A stretch of 64,000 nt of DNA. It comes from Natrinema gari JCM 14663 (GTDB lineage Archaea; Halobacteriota; Halobacteria; Halobacteriales; Natrialbaceae). Of the stretch, positions 1-8,113 are shown in pieces. The DNA is taken from NCBI RefSeq assembly GCF_000337175.1, contig NZ_AOIJ01000086.1:48157-112156 (forward strand), written 5' to 3'. Numbering within the stretch: the first letter of the stretch is position 1; each line of letters opens with the position of its first letter. The translations under genes were made by a program, and so were the position numbers. Below the pieces are notes generated by a model that was not told the origin of the DNA, searched no databases, and saw only the letters and a program-made list of their open reading frames with translations.

Positions 1-1
1 T

Positions 2-1150
2 CGACCGAATGAAATCTATGGTCCACGACATCCCCAATTATTCGAATCGGAGAAGATAGCAGTCCGGTATGTATCTGATGATGATGATTCGTTACTTGCC
101 GCATATGACGATGAAGGAATGTATACAGACCATTTAGTCGTTCTTTGTACTCATTACGAGAATATTTCTGGAACCGGTTTACAAGATGAGTTTGATGGAT
201 TCTCCCAATTAAATAAGCCATATTCATTAAGGTCAATACTTGCAATAATCAATTCCAGTTTGACTAATTTCTACTATGCTAACAGATTCGCCACAGGTAG
301 TCTTCAAGGTAACTACTCTCACGTTTATCCACGTTCTGTCCGTAGATTCCCAATTCCAGACATCTCATTTTCATCTAATAGTGAACAGCGGGAGAATATC
401 GATAGTATTGAAGATAGTAGTGATGAGAACTATTTTGAAGAAGTTCAAAGTGTATTAAAATCAAATGAGATGGTTGACGGAGAACAAGCACACGACTGTT
501 TAGAAGAGCTCTGTAAAATTATGATTAGAACTAAGCAAGAAAGAGAGAGTCTTAATCTTGTTCTTCGAGATCATATTGGTCCCTATTCTGATGGTCCCTC
601 TCTCTCTGACGTTGGCCTCACACAACCTCCAGAAGAATTAGCTGACTCGATCCTCAGCGACACAACTGAAGACTGGGAAAATCTCCGCATCGGTACTGTT
701 AGGGTTATTCGTGAGTCCGCTACTTCCATCGAAATTCGCCAGACAGCCCGTTACAAACCGGAAAACGAGGATAAACACGAGACCGACCGTTGGGGTTACA
801 CCGAAACCGAGCCCCTGCCGGCGCTGAAAATTTCGGATCTCACGGAAACCGAGGCCGACCTGATCGAGGCCTTCGTCCCCGTCGCCGTCGACGAGGCCGG
901 CGGCTTCGCGAACTTCCGCGAGAACGCCACCAAAACTAACTCCCCTGTCGATCGGCTCCGAAAGCTCACCCTGCCCGCCGTCGACGACGTTCGGGACGGC
1001 CTCGAGAGCTACCTTGAGACGAAAGCGCGAGCCGAGGAACTCGAGGCGAAGATCGAAAAGACGGACGAGTTGATCGATGAAATCGTCTACGAACTGTACG
1101 GGCTGACTGAGGAGGAAATCGAGATCGTTGAGGAAACCGTTGAGAACTGA
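2..1150 (+). CDS. C-terminal part of an Eco57I-like (type IIG) restriction-modification protein, 5' end outside window
   Basis: The frame is open from base 2, so the gene begins upstream of the window; about 382 residues are visible. The first Met in the window (119) is internal. The segment NSSLTNFYYANRF followed by RRFPIP is the pattern seen in the target-recognition domain of TaqI/Eco57I-type methylases, where the DNA specificity region ends. The last 100 residues are acidic and end in a coiled-coil-like tail (LIDEIVYELYGLTEEEIEIV) that I know from haloarchaeal Eco57I-family proteins. The catalytic methylase motif is not in view, so activity cannot be judged. The first ~600 bases are AT-rich and the last ~400 GC-rich, which suggests that the recognition part was exchanged. 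Family assignment is by motif memory; a BREX PglX-type methylase is an alternative. Confidence 0.7.
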   Translation, partial: RPNEIYGPRHPQLFESEKIAVRYVSDDDDSLLAAYDDEGMYTDHLVVLCTHYENISGTGLQDEFDGFSQLNKPYSLRSILAIINSSLTNFYYANRFATGSLQGNYSHVYPRSVRRFPIPDISFSSNSEQRENIDSIEDSSDENYFEEVQSVLKSNEMVDGEQAHDCLEELCKIMIRTKQERESLNLVLRDHIGPYSDGPSLSDVGLTQPPEELADSILSDTTEDWENLRIGTVRVIRESATSIEIRQTARYKPENEDKHETDRWGYTETEPLPALKISDLTETEADLIEAFVPVAVDEAGGFANFRENATKTNSPVDRLRKLTLPAVDDVRDGLESYLETKARAEELEAKIEKTDELIDEIVYELYGLTEEEIEIVEETVEN

Positions 1151-1254
1151 TCCCCAGTAGTCTCCTGTAATCCTGTACAGAGCGTGGATGTATCAGTCCA
1201 GGGGGCATCGTTACACCTGTCGAACAGCACTGTACGTACAGTTCAGCTGTTTTG

Positions 1255-1479
1255 CTATGAGATGAATGGCAGCCCGTTCCAACGCACCGCTCGCAGTATC
1301 ATGGCAACGGCCATCATAACCCACACAACAGCCCAAACGGTGTCCGGAACTGGGTCTTGAATAGTGTCGGTGAGAATTGCTCCAGCAGACACGACACTGA
1401 CCACTACAAACCCGATTTTGATGCCCCAGGGAAGTCGAGTCAGCAGGCCGGTCCTTGAACCATTACTATTTTCCGACAT
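1255..1479 (-). CDS. small two-helix membrane protein, function unknown
   Basis: A protein of 74 residues if started at MSENSNGS (1479); an upstream ATG at 1494 would add MLLSD. After a polar N-terminus there are two hydrophobic segments, roughly residues 22-40 (IKIGFVVVSVVSAGAIL) and 48-66 (TVWAVVWVMMAVAMIL), so it should sit in the cytoplasmic membrane. I recognise no family. It is convergent with the restriction-modification gene and lies in the accessory segment at the left of the window. Confidence 0.55.
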   Translation of the reverse strand: MSENSNGSRTGLLTRLPWGIKIGFVVVSVVSAGAILTDTIQDPVPDTVWAVVWVMMAVAMILRAVRWNGLPFIS

Positions 1480-1633
1480 ATCACTCAGTAACATGTCTAC
1501 TCGTATACTTGTTCTGGTAGGATAGAATAGCTAACACCATGCGAACATACTCCTGTCACAAACTGTGGCGATGCCCGCTAACTGGCCCATTAGTAAACAA
1601 AATATATGGTAGATGGGTTAAAATACCCACATA

Positions 1634-1789
1634 ATGAATGATAATTCGATTATTTTACGCCTCAATCTGATTATCGCACTTTTGCTTAGCAAGCTTGTGC
1701 TGCTGCTTACCTTTATTTTCCCTCTAGAACTGTTTCTTATGGGAGGGACTTTGATTGTATTCCTCAGTCCTTACTGGCTGTGCTACTGA
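1634..1789 (+). CDS. 51-residue hydrophobic protein, function unknown
   Basis: An ATG at 1634 opens a 51-codon frame closed by TGA at 1787. The product begins MNDNSIILRLNLIIALLL and is almost wholly hydrophobic, giving two probable membrane helices (residues ~6-28 and ~32-49). An AT-rich stretch (aaaatatatggt, ~1599-1610) lies about 25-30 nt before the start and could be its TATA box. The codon composition is AT-rich, as in the surrounding accessory DNA. No family recognised; tiny membrane proteins of this kind are common in haloarchaea. Confidence 0.45.
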   Translation: MNDNSIILRLNLIIALLLSKLVLLLTFIFPLELFLMGGTLIVFLSPYWLCY

Positions 1790-1870
1790 TCCGATTTCTT
1801 CGATAAGTTCGCAGGTCTGCTGAACAGTTGGTTCAACACTAAGCGCTTGGAAGAAACAAAGTCGATCTGT

Positions 1871-1946
1871 TACAACTATCCTCTCTATTCAGCACGCGAC
1901 TGCTACCAGAATCCGGACAGGTGGGGCCCGAGCTTGCTGAATAGAG
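1871..1946. repeat. IS-end-like inverted repeat
   Basis: ctctattcagca (1883-1894) is repeated exactly in inverted orientation as tgctgaatagag (1935-1946), so 64 bases can fold into a hairpin with a 12-bp stem. The left arm with its flank (tacaact...ctctattcagcacg, 1871-1896) reappears in the same orientation at 2251-2272. Such short paired repeats are typical of insertion-sequence ends or MITEs; no transposase is present. Confidence 0.45.
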
Positions 1947-2012
1947 GGCCCGTATCGAGTGAGTCAGGACTGGTTGATTCGTTTTATTTGACTGGCCTTC
2001 GACCAAACCAGT

Positions 2013-2231
2013 ATGGTCATCTCAACCGAGTCAGCGTGGGAACAGGTTGCTGAGGAGTTCGCCCGGGAGTATCAAGATGCAGTCGTCTACGGCGACCGCC
2101 AACAGGAGGTCGTTCTCCACGACGGTGCCCTCCGGTTATTGATGAACGGGTGGGTCGAACTCCCGTCAGGTCGTCTGCTTTCTCCTGATGCCGTCCACCA
2201 CGTCGACCCCGTCCCGGAGCAAGAGCCATAG
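2013..2231 (+). CDS. 72-residue hypothetical protein
   Basis: The product MVISTESAWEQVAEEFAREY... is acidic and soluble with no membrane segment or metal motif. An upstream tttattttgac (~1982-1992) is a plausible TATA element about 25 nt before the ATG, which supports this start. The N-terminal half looks helical; the rest (WVELPSGRLLSPDAVHHVDP) looks like a short beta sheet. The coding region has the third-position GC of haloarchaeal genes, unlike the AT-rich DNA around it. It sits between two copies of an IS-end-like repeat (1871-1896 and 2251-2272). No function can be given. Confidence 0.5.
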   Translation: MVISTESAWEQVAEEFAREYQDAVVYGDRQQEVVLHDGALRLLMNGWVELPSGRLLSPDAVHHVDPVPEQEP

Positions 2232-2596
2232 AACGTCATTGCCTGCTAGATACAACTTCTATATTCAGCACGTCCTCCTCAAACTATCAGTAGTTGAGGA
2301 TTTCAACAGAGCCCAGTTCGTATACCTTTGCTGTGACTACTCGGCAAGCGGTACGTATCGGTGATACAGATATCGTTGTATTACGAATTTTCGGTCTGCA
2401 ATTGGGTGCGGGAAACAGAACTACGGTGCCGACGGCGCACATGCGAAAACTGCTAGGAGAAATGGGGATGTATCGATCTCTCTCAGAAATTGTCCGTTCG
2501 GATGTTCCATATTCAAACTTGAATCCCCTTGGTTGTTGGGGTACATTTTGCAGCATTGACATCTCTTTTTCCTCTGGGTGCAGAAGATATGAACGC
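2232..2596. other. gene-free stretch with IS-end-like repeats
   Basis: It holds the second copy of the tacaact...tattcagcacg repeat (2251-2272), an imperfect inverted repeat cctcaaact/agttgagg (2276-2299), and an 18-bp sequence gaggatttcaacagag+cc (2296-2313) that recurs at 3294-3311. The open frame that reads through from TTG 2294 has no coding-like composition and is taken as leader DNA. Confidence 0.4.
2296..2313. repeat. 18-bp direct repeat, copy 1
   Basis: gaggatttcaacagagcc. An identical copy lies at 3294-3311 in the same orientation, 998 bp away. Read on the other strand it starts ggctctgttgaaa, close to the ggttctgttgcaaa ends of IS6-family elements, so both copies may be scars of such an element. 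Confidence 0.5.
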
Positions 2597-3226
2597 ATGC
2601 AACAAATTAGTGAAGTCCACTTTACGACTCACGGCAAGACCGACAACCGACAACTCATCGACCGATACATCTTAGACGCAGTCGAGAGACTCCCGCAGCA
2701 GGAGTTCTGCGATCACGCGGCGTTCATGCCCTTGACACACGACGCAGTCGGTGGCGGCAACGTCTGGATCACGGTTGCAGGCGACATGGAAACTCTCGTC
2801 GACCACGAGTCCGACGACTGGGACTACCTTGTCGAGGAAGGGCTCGTGTCGGAGTGGGACGTGACCGAGGTGACGGAGGACTGGTACGAAATTGCAGGGG
2901 AACAGGGTGGAGAGTTACTACTCCAACTCCATCGCGTTGCGAATCAGGCGACTAAGGCCGCTTTCGAGGAATTCGAGACCCCACCAGCGCCAGTTGACAC
3001 CTATCCAGAAGAGGATGCAAAACACCCGGTCGGGTGGTGGATGGTGCTTGACACTATGTCGGGGCATCAAGAGTATACCTTCGAGGAAAGAGTGGAAGCG
3101 TTCTTGCACGGCATTCGGCACAAGTATAAGGATATTTCTAAGTTGGAATCGCCTGAAAAGGCGGCCCAGCAAATCGATGAGTGCATTCAATCACTCGAAA
3201 CGTTCCGAAACGAGATCCAAGACTGA
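2597..3226 (+). CDS. hypothetical protein, 209 residues
   Basis: The ATG at 2597 (MQQISEVHFTTHG) is chosen because codon composition becomes coding-like there; the open frame extends to a TTG at 2294 through non-coding-like DNA. The protein is acidic and soluble, with a Trp-rich central part (WITVAGDMETLVDHESDDWDY...) and a helical C-terminus (KAAQQIDECIQSLETFRNEI). No signal peptide or membrane helix. I do not recognise the family. It is bracketed by two identical 18-bp repeats (2296 and 3294), so it may have been carried or flanked by mobile DNA. Confidence 0.55.
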   Translation: MQQISEVHFTTHGKTDNRQLIDRYILDAVERLPQQEFCDHAAFMPLTHDAVGGGNVWITVAGDMETLVDHESDDWDYLVEEGLVSEWDVTEVTEDWYEIAGEQGGELLLQLHRVANQATKAAFEEFETPPAPVDTYPEEDAKHPVGWWMVLDTMSGHQEYTFEERVEAFLHGIRHKYKDISKLESPEKAAQQIDECIQSLETFRNEIQD

Positions 3227-3634
3227 CGACATCATCGCGATAAATTCGCACGTGTAGTGTACAGTAGATTCACGAGCACAAGTCTCTAAAGAAGAGGATT
3301 TCAACAGAGCCACTTCAGCGAAGACTCCGCTCCACTTGTTGTTGCCCTTTGAGAGAGCGCTTCTCACTGTTTACTCGTCTCGAGCAGCGTCCTTCTGAAC
3401 GTCTTCGCTTTGACTAGGCCGGTCGTCTGAATCGTTGTTGTTGGATATAGTATAAAATTAGTAATTCGACATAGGTCTGTTGCGGTCAATCCGTCTCTCC
3501 GACAGTTGCTTCAAAATATATCCACTCGAGGCCCCGATTACAGCCCGGTCGACCGACGTGTGATGTCGACGTGGTGGTGGTTCCGAAGGCCCCCGCCGAT
3601 CGACCGGGTGACTGTCGGGGCTCGAGCGAGCCCC
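3227..3634. other. gene-free stretch
   Basis: AT-rich in part. It contains the second 18-bp repeat at 3294-3311. No convincing gene on either strand; the frames found here have non-coding-like composition. Confidence 0.4.
3294..3311. repeat. 18-bp direct repeat, copy 2
   Basis: gaggatttcaacagagcc, identical to and in the same orientation as 2296-2313. Possible IS6-like terminus. Confidence 0.5.
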
Positions 3635-3796
3635 TTAGTCGGTGTGGACGAGGTTCGGCGGCACGGTACAGCCACAGGGGCTCGCCAGAGCGGTCATGGG
3701 GCCGGAGACGGTGAGGAACCCGATGGGGGTGCCACAGCGCGGGCACTCCGGGGGCGGCGAGTCGGCGTCCGGATCGCCGTCGCGACCGCTAGGCAT
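3635..3796 (-). CDS. small zinc-ribbon-like protein, 53 residues
   Basis: Starting at MPSGRDGDPD, the protein has CPRCGTPIGFL followed after ~20 residues by SPCGCTVPP, giving two Cys pairs that could bind one zinc ion. Haloarchaea encode many such CPxCG-type microproteins, most of unknown role, some regulatory. A longer frame reaches 3895, but the extra residues are not convincing. It stands alone, with no obvious operon partner. Confidence 0.6.
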   Translation of the reverse strand: MPSGRDGDPDADSPPPECPRCGTPIGFLTVSGPMTALASPCGCTVPPNLVHTD

Positions 3797-4102
3797 GGGT
3801 CGCACACCTCGAGCAAGCGAGCAGCGATGACACTCCTGCAGTGGGGCGATTCCGCGGTCGTGCGGGACGTTTATATCCCGGTAGAATGTACGCAATCATT
3901 GCTTGCAAATCCCGCCTGGGATTTGGAAGCGAGTCTCGAGTGCTGGTTCCACCCGGGACGTTTCGATACGTCCCCTTTCCTTTGGAGACTGCTTCCAGTA
4001 TATCCGTTGACTCGTTGGCACTTATATCTACTGCAAGCGGCGCGAAATCGACCGTCGCCGCCCGCGCTCCTCGGCGCTCGAGCACCCCTTGCTTGCGGCG
4101 GG
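3797..4102. other. gene-free stretch with two tight hairpins
   Basis: aaatccc-gcct-gggattt (3907-3924) is a perfect 7-bp stem with a 4-base loop, and gggacg-tttcgata-cgtccc (3955-3974) is a 6-bp stem 30 bases further on. The frames crossing this region give Arg/Pro-rich products that do not look real. A structured RNA or a terminator pair are both possible. Confidence 0.35.
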
Positions 4103-4267
4103 TCACGGCCCGTGGCGCGACTCGAGGCCCGCCCTGCGGACGCGGCTGTGCGCCTCGGGGTTGATTTGGACGGGGTTCAGTCTCCGCTCAATAGAACGGA
4201 TCTCGCCCTCTGTGAGAGTGTCCGGAACCGTCCTGTCTATGGTTCCGTCGAACGGTGAAGCAGTCAT
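4103..4267 (-). CDS. 54-residue hypothetical protein, possibly a gene remnant
   Basis: ATG at 4267 opens MTASPFDGTIDRTVPDTLTE..., ending at TGA 4103. A TATA-like aataatattt on the minus strand (~4284-4293) stands about 20-25 nt before the start, which fits a leaderless gene. The N-terminal part looks like a short helix-forming domain (TEGEIRSIERRLNP), the C-terminus is Arg-rich and may be truncated. It is divergent from the halocin-like gene at 4504 and shares its 240-bp AT-rich promoter region. No family recognised. Confidence 0.4.
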   Translation of the reverse strand: MTASPFDGTIDRTVPDTLTEGEIRSIERRLNPVQINPEAHSRVRRAGLESRHGP

Positions 4268-4472
4268 CGAATCGACTGTCAAATATTATTTCAGGTTCTA
4301 GTGGTAGCCACTGAAATACTGCACCCGGTTTCGTCTACCGATCCAATGAGGCCTCAGCACCTCTGTCTGCAAATAATATGGATTGTATTGTTGTACTAGA
4401 GGTTTCATGTAAGTAGTTGTAAGATAAATACTCGTACCTGTCCCTAATTTTTACATTCAACAGGTTAGTAAA

Positions 4473-4480
4473 TTATATAT
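4473..4480 (+). promoter_or_regulatory. TATA box of the halocin-like gene
   Basis: ttatatat centred ~27 nt before the GTG at 4504, the spacing expected for a leaderless haloarchaeal transcript. Confidence 0.55.
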
Positions 4481-4503
4481 TGTTTCAGTTGAATGTCTAA
4501 TGT

Positions 4504-6522
4504 GTGGCACCCAACAATACCAATAGCGATCCGACTAGGCGAAAAGTCCTTCAACGTACTGCAGCCGCAGGCACGGCGGTTATTGGCTCCTCAATCAGTG
4601 CAAGTGCGTCCTCGAACAGTCTTAACGATATCAATGAACGGGGATCACCCGAATTAGATACCGGTAACGGTGATCGGACTGTCACGATCCGCTCGAATGA
4701 GACAGCGTCGTATACCTTCCAAGTGACAGGAACGATAACGCCGACAGGGGCACCAAATAGGGCACTTGATCACGGCACAGCGTCGGTCACGCTGTCAAAT
4801 GACACCCACGAATACACGTTCGCCGGTGAGTTCACTGAGTTTGAGGTCGAAGGAGAGGCAGCTGTCTTTGTCGACGGTGACCCCTTCGACGTTGAGGCAT
4901 TCCCTCAAACCACCCTGTCAATTGTTCCTCAGGAACCGATAGAGGTGGATGTGTCTGCGAGCGGGAGACTCGAGACTGAATCCAACTCCCTCGACAAGCC
5001 GAATAAGCGAACCGTTCAAGGAACGATTCGCAACCGAACGGTTCTCTCTTATGCTGGCGAACTCACACACTTCGATATCAACGGCCGTGCGGAAGTGCAG
5101 AAAAACGGCCACTCGGTCGATCCATCCGAAGTTCTTCCATCGTCGCTCCCGGGCGAAGTATCTCTCACCGGTCCTGACATCGATGTGACCGTCGGTGTTT
5201 CGGGTGAAGCCGCTTCTGACCACCCCTCTGTTCATTCCAGCGACGGGAACATTACTGCGCCTGCGACCGGCTCCGGGACGACTGCTAGGTACGACGGCCG
5301 TGTCGAATCCATCGAACTCGAGAACGGTGCCTCGGCGGAGATCGTCCCTGAGTCGAAGCGTGTGGTCTGTACGGCACCTGAAGAGCAGGCGATTACGTTC
5401 TCGACGCAGTCAACGGAAGCGTTCATTTACAACGAGGAAGTCCACAAGAACCCAGAGGTCACGGTTGCTGCCGGGGAAACAGAACGAATACAGTACTTCG
5501 GTGATGTAACTACTGTTTCCATCAACCAAGTTGAGGTGTCATTCGACTACGAACGCTACGAGGATGCGAAGTCGTCAGCACGCCTCCAGATGGCCGCGGA
5601 GTTCGAACGACAGGACGCTTATAATCGCCTCCGTGCTGAGGTAGCAGGGCGGGTCCGCCACGACGCCGCTGGTATCTACGCTATCTCGGCAGACGCTGAG
5701 CCCCGTCCTGTTGATGCCGTGGTGTTCAAACTGACTGATGTTCACCACGGAAATGAGGGTTCAATGAGCATCACGAAACACCGAAACTCTGGGTCCATAG
5801 TCGCCGGGAAGAATACCTACCACTGGCGAACAGACGATGGTCTCCTCGAAAAGATGCAACTTGACACGCTTGAAGTTGGGTCGGCGACAACCATGTCGTC
5901 CGCGGGGCTTGCCACCGAAACGTTCGATTTCGACGTTCCACAAGGAGTGTCAACCCAGCAAGTGGAAACGCCGGATTTGGCTTCGAACGTTCAATGGAGT
6001 GACTGGATTGGAGACATCTACGATGAGCTGAAAGATGTCGCTTCCGGGATTGCCGGCGTCAGTGCCGATTATCTGGCCAGGGCGATCGAGTACGCCGAGA
6101 TAACCGCCACAGAAATTGCGGTCACCAGTGGGAAAATCCTGTGTAACACGCTTAACTCGTTCCAAGAACTGGCAACGAAGTTCATCGACGACGCTAACCT
6201 CAAAGCGTTTTGGAAAGTCCGTATTACGGGTTATTCGTCGATGATTTCACTTATTGGGAGTGGAGTATTCGAAGCTATTGGTAATGAGAACTACGACTGT
6301 GGGGCTTGTGTCGCATTTATACGGTTATCGCTGGATGTTGGGCTTTGTGGAGGCGGGGTGAGCGCATTCTGCTCGGCCTTCTCATTAACGACACTCGGTC
6401 TCGGGACGGTTCCGTGCGTGGCTTTGGGTGAGGCGATCTGTTCGTATACCATCATGGCTCTCCCTGATGCAAAGGATATCTGTAGTGGCCATACAGAACC
6501 GGATGAAGCAGCCTTCTGTTAG
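4504..6522 (+). CDS. large Tat-exported protein with C-terminal halocin C8-like domain
   Basis: 672 residues from GTG 4504. The N-terminus has a Tat motif (TRRKVLQR) and a hydrophobic stretch ending near SISASASS, so it should be exported folded. Residues ~50-300 hold three related beta-rich units with the pattern Y-x-G-x-[LV/F]-x-x-F/I-x-[VI]-x-G (YTFAGEFTEFEVEGEA, SYAGELTHFDINGRA, RYDGRVESIELENGA). Residues ~470-596 are mainly helical. The last 76 residues (597-672) contain eight Cys in a hydrophobic Gly/Ala-rich context (YDCGAC, VGLCGGG, SAFCSAF, TVPCVAL, EAICSY, KDIC, AAFC), closely like mature HalC8, which is also 76 residues long with ten Cys. HalC8 is cut from the C-terminus of a Tat precursor whose N-terminal part gives immunity; the same design may apply here. 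Killing activity and processing are inference. No dedicated transporter or immunity gene is adjacent. Confidence 0.75.
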   Translation: MAPNNTNSDPTRRKVLQRTAAAGTAVIGSSISASASSNSLNDINERGSPELDTGNGDRTVTIRSNETASYTFQVTGTITPTGAPNRALDHGTASVTLSNDTHEYTFAGEFTEFEVEGEAAVFVDGDPFDVEAFPQTTLSIVPQEPIEVDVSASGRLETESNSLDKPNKRTVQGTIRNRTVLSYAGELTHFDINGRAEVQKNGHSVDPSEVLPSSLPGEVSLTGPDIDVTVGVSGEAASDHPSVHSSDGNITAPATGSGTTARYDGRVESIELENGASAEIVPESKRVVCTAPEEQAITFSTQSTEAFIYNEEVHKNPEVTVAAGETERIQYFGDVTTVSINQVEVSFDYERYEDAKSSARLQMAAEFERQDAYNRLRAEVAGRVRHDAAGIYAISADAEPRPVDAVVFKLTDVHHGNEGSMSITKHRNSGSIVAGKNTYHWRTDDGLLEKMQLDTLEVGSATTMSSAGLATETFDFDVPQGVSTQQVETPDLASNVQWSDWIGDIYDELKDVASGIAGVSADYLARAIEYAEITATEIAVTSGKILCNTLNSFQELATKFIDDANLKAFWKVRITGYSSMISLIGSGVFEAIGNENYDCGACVAFIRLSLDVGLCGGGVSAFCSAFSLTTLGLGTVPCVALGEAICSYTIMALPDAKDICSGHTEPDEAAFC

Positions 6523-6632
6523 CCGGTAGCTCGTCCAGCATCGGCTACTCTGCAGATATTTCGGCAATTGAATAAATGTGTTTCGTATAATGGCAAGTAA
6601 GTTTATTATAACTATGTCGCGGATATGAGTCC

Positions 6633-7817
6633 ATGGGAAGTGACTCCCTCCGCCGTCGGCTGCCGGCCGTCCTGGCGATCGGAGCCACACTCAGTCCGGC
6701 CATCGGAATCGGCTGGTTCGGCTGGGACTTGCTCCCGCTCCTGGTCGTCTACTGGCTCGAGGCGGTCGTCTACGTCACCCGCTGTTCGCTCGAGTCGCTG
6801 TTTGCCGGTCGCCCCGTCGACGACGACTACTACGGGCTCTTCCTCCCTCTCGAACGCCTCCGCGAGAAACGTGGGAGCGTGCGCGTTGTCGAGTGGCTCC
6901 CGCCGGTCTTCCCGCGAAACGTGCCGTTCGCGCTCAACGGCGGGTGGCTGCTCTTCGCGCTCGGGACGCTCGGGGCTCTTACCATGCTCTTCGCTCGTCC
7001 CCCGGGCACCCTCGAGCGAGGGACGTTGGTCGGCATCGGCGGCGCGACCGTGCTCGTCGTGGGCAGGCACGCGGCCACGCTCCTCGAGTCGATCCGCTCC
7101 GACCGGTACAAAACATGGACGGCACTGTCGCCGTTCGCCCGTCGGCGCAGGCTTGCCGTCGGTATCGTCGCCGTTCTCGTCCCGATCGTGGGTCTCGGGG
7201 CCACCCGGACCGAGCTTGGGCTCACGGCGACGGTCGGCCTGCTTCTCGCGACGAAACTCTGGTACGATCTCCTCGACCTCCGCACGCCCGACGACCAGCC
7301 GACCGACCCCCAGCGGGACGAGACCGCGATCGACGTGCCCGAGACTGCGCCACTCGCCGTCGGCCACACCGACGGACGCGGGATCGCCCTCGACGCGCTC
7401 GTCCTCGGCGCGATGCTGGCGCTGCTCCCGCCGGTCGGGTTCGTGATCCTGTTCTCGAGTGTCGCGGTTGGTCTCTGGGTCGGCCTTCCCGCGGGTGTCG
7501 CGACGGTCGTGCTCCTCGTCGCCGCCCGCGCGGCGTTGGAACTCCCGATCGCGTCTCTCAGGGTCGGTGCCGTGGAGTACCGCGTGTACGATGCCGCCGT
7601 GATTGCGTACGATACGAGGCTCGACGCGCCGCAGTGGCGGCTGCCCCGATGCGAGATTACGGACGTCCGGACGGACACTGCGTTCATGAGCCCCCTCCTG
7701 TCCGGGGCCGTCGGCACCGTCCGGATCGACTGTGCGGATGGCTCGTCGCGCTCGCTCTCACTGGTCCGGAACCCGGAGGCGGTCGGTCGGGCCCTCGCTG
7801 TCGGAGCGACCGCCTGA
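6633..7817 (+). CDS. DUF6498-like polytopic membrane protein
   Basis: 394 residues with about seven hydrophobic segments: residues 10-45 (two, including WDLLPLLVVYWLEAVVY, the characteristic start of DUF6498 proteins), ~100-120, ~130-150, ~170-205, and ~255-300. The C-terminal ~80 residues (VGAVEYRVYDAAVIAYDT...) are beta-rich and could be a cytoplasmic PH-like domain. A TATA-like tttattata (~6601-6610) lies 25-30 nt before the ATG, so it seems transcribed separately from the halocin-like gene that ends 110 bp upstream. The role is unknown; a link to the halocin-like protein is possible only by position. Confidence 0.65.
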   Translation: MGSDSLRRRLPAVLAIGATLSPAIGIGWFGWDLLPLLVVYWLEAVVYVTRCSLESLFAGRPVDDDYYGLFLPLERLREKRGSVRVVEWLPPVFPRNVPFALNGGWLLFALGTLGALTMLFARPPGTLERGTLVGIGGATVLVVGRHAATLLESIRSDRYKTWTALSPFARRRRLAVGIVAVLVPIVGLGATRTELGLTATVGLLLATKLWYDLLDLRTPDDQPTDPQRDETAIDVPETAPLAVGHTDGRGIALDALVLGAMLALLPPVGFVILFSSVAVGLWVGLPAGVATVVLLVAARAALELPIASLRVGAVEYRVYDAAVIAYDTRLDAPQWRLPRCEITDVRTDTAFMSPLLSGAVGTVRIDCADGSSRSLSLVRNPEAVGRALAVGATA

Positions 7818-8113
7818 ATCGATGCCGACCGGTTGTCGCCGCGCGCGGACCAAGCCTTAAGCACGTCACATCAGGAGCCACTCGAGACCTGGCGTCGCGA
7901 GCACCGCGGTCCCGTCGGCAGGTCGTCCCTCCCTCGGCCCGCCGATCGACTCGCGCCGCCGAACCCGCCGACGGCTCCCCGATCGACCCCGTTCGACGCG
8001 ACGGTCGTTCGTTATCGAAAATGGGGAATGTCGGCGGCACGGACGCAATGGCCGCTGAAACGCGGGTCATGGTTGGCCCCAACGTATATCCCTGTGGTCC
8101 CGAGAGTCGAGCC
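7818..8113. other. intergenic region before the kinase gene
   Basis: No gene seen. A TATA-like cgtatat at ~8082-8088 lies about 28 nt before the ATG at 8114 and probably drives the kinase gene. Confidence 0.4.

Noticed and set aside
3506..4258. 250-codon plus-strand frame
   Set aside because: Runs against the zinc-ribbon gene and the hairpin region; Arg/Ala/Pro-rich and without recognisable domains.
6893..8113. Upstream part of the long open frame that includes the kinase at 8114
   Set aside because: It is a read-through in the +3 frame of the DUF6498-like gene with Arg-rich composition; the kinase has its own TATA box and ATG at 8114.
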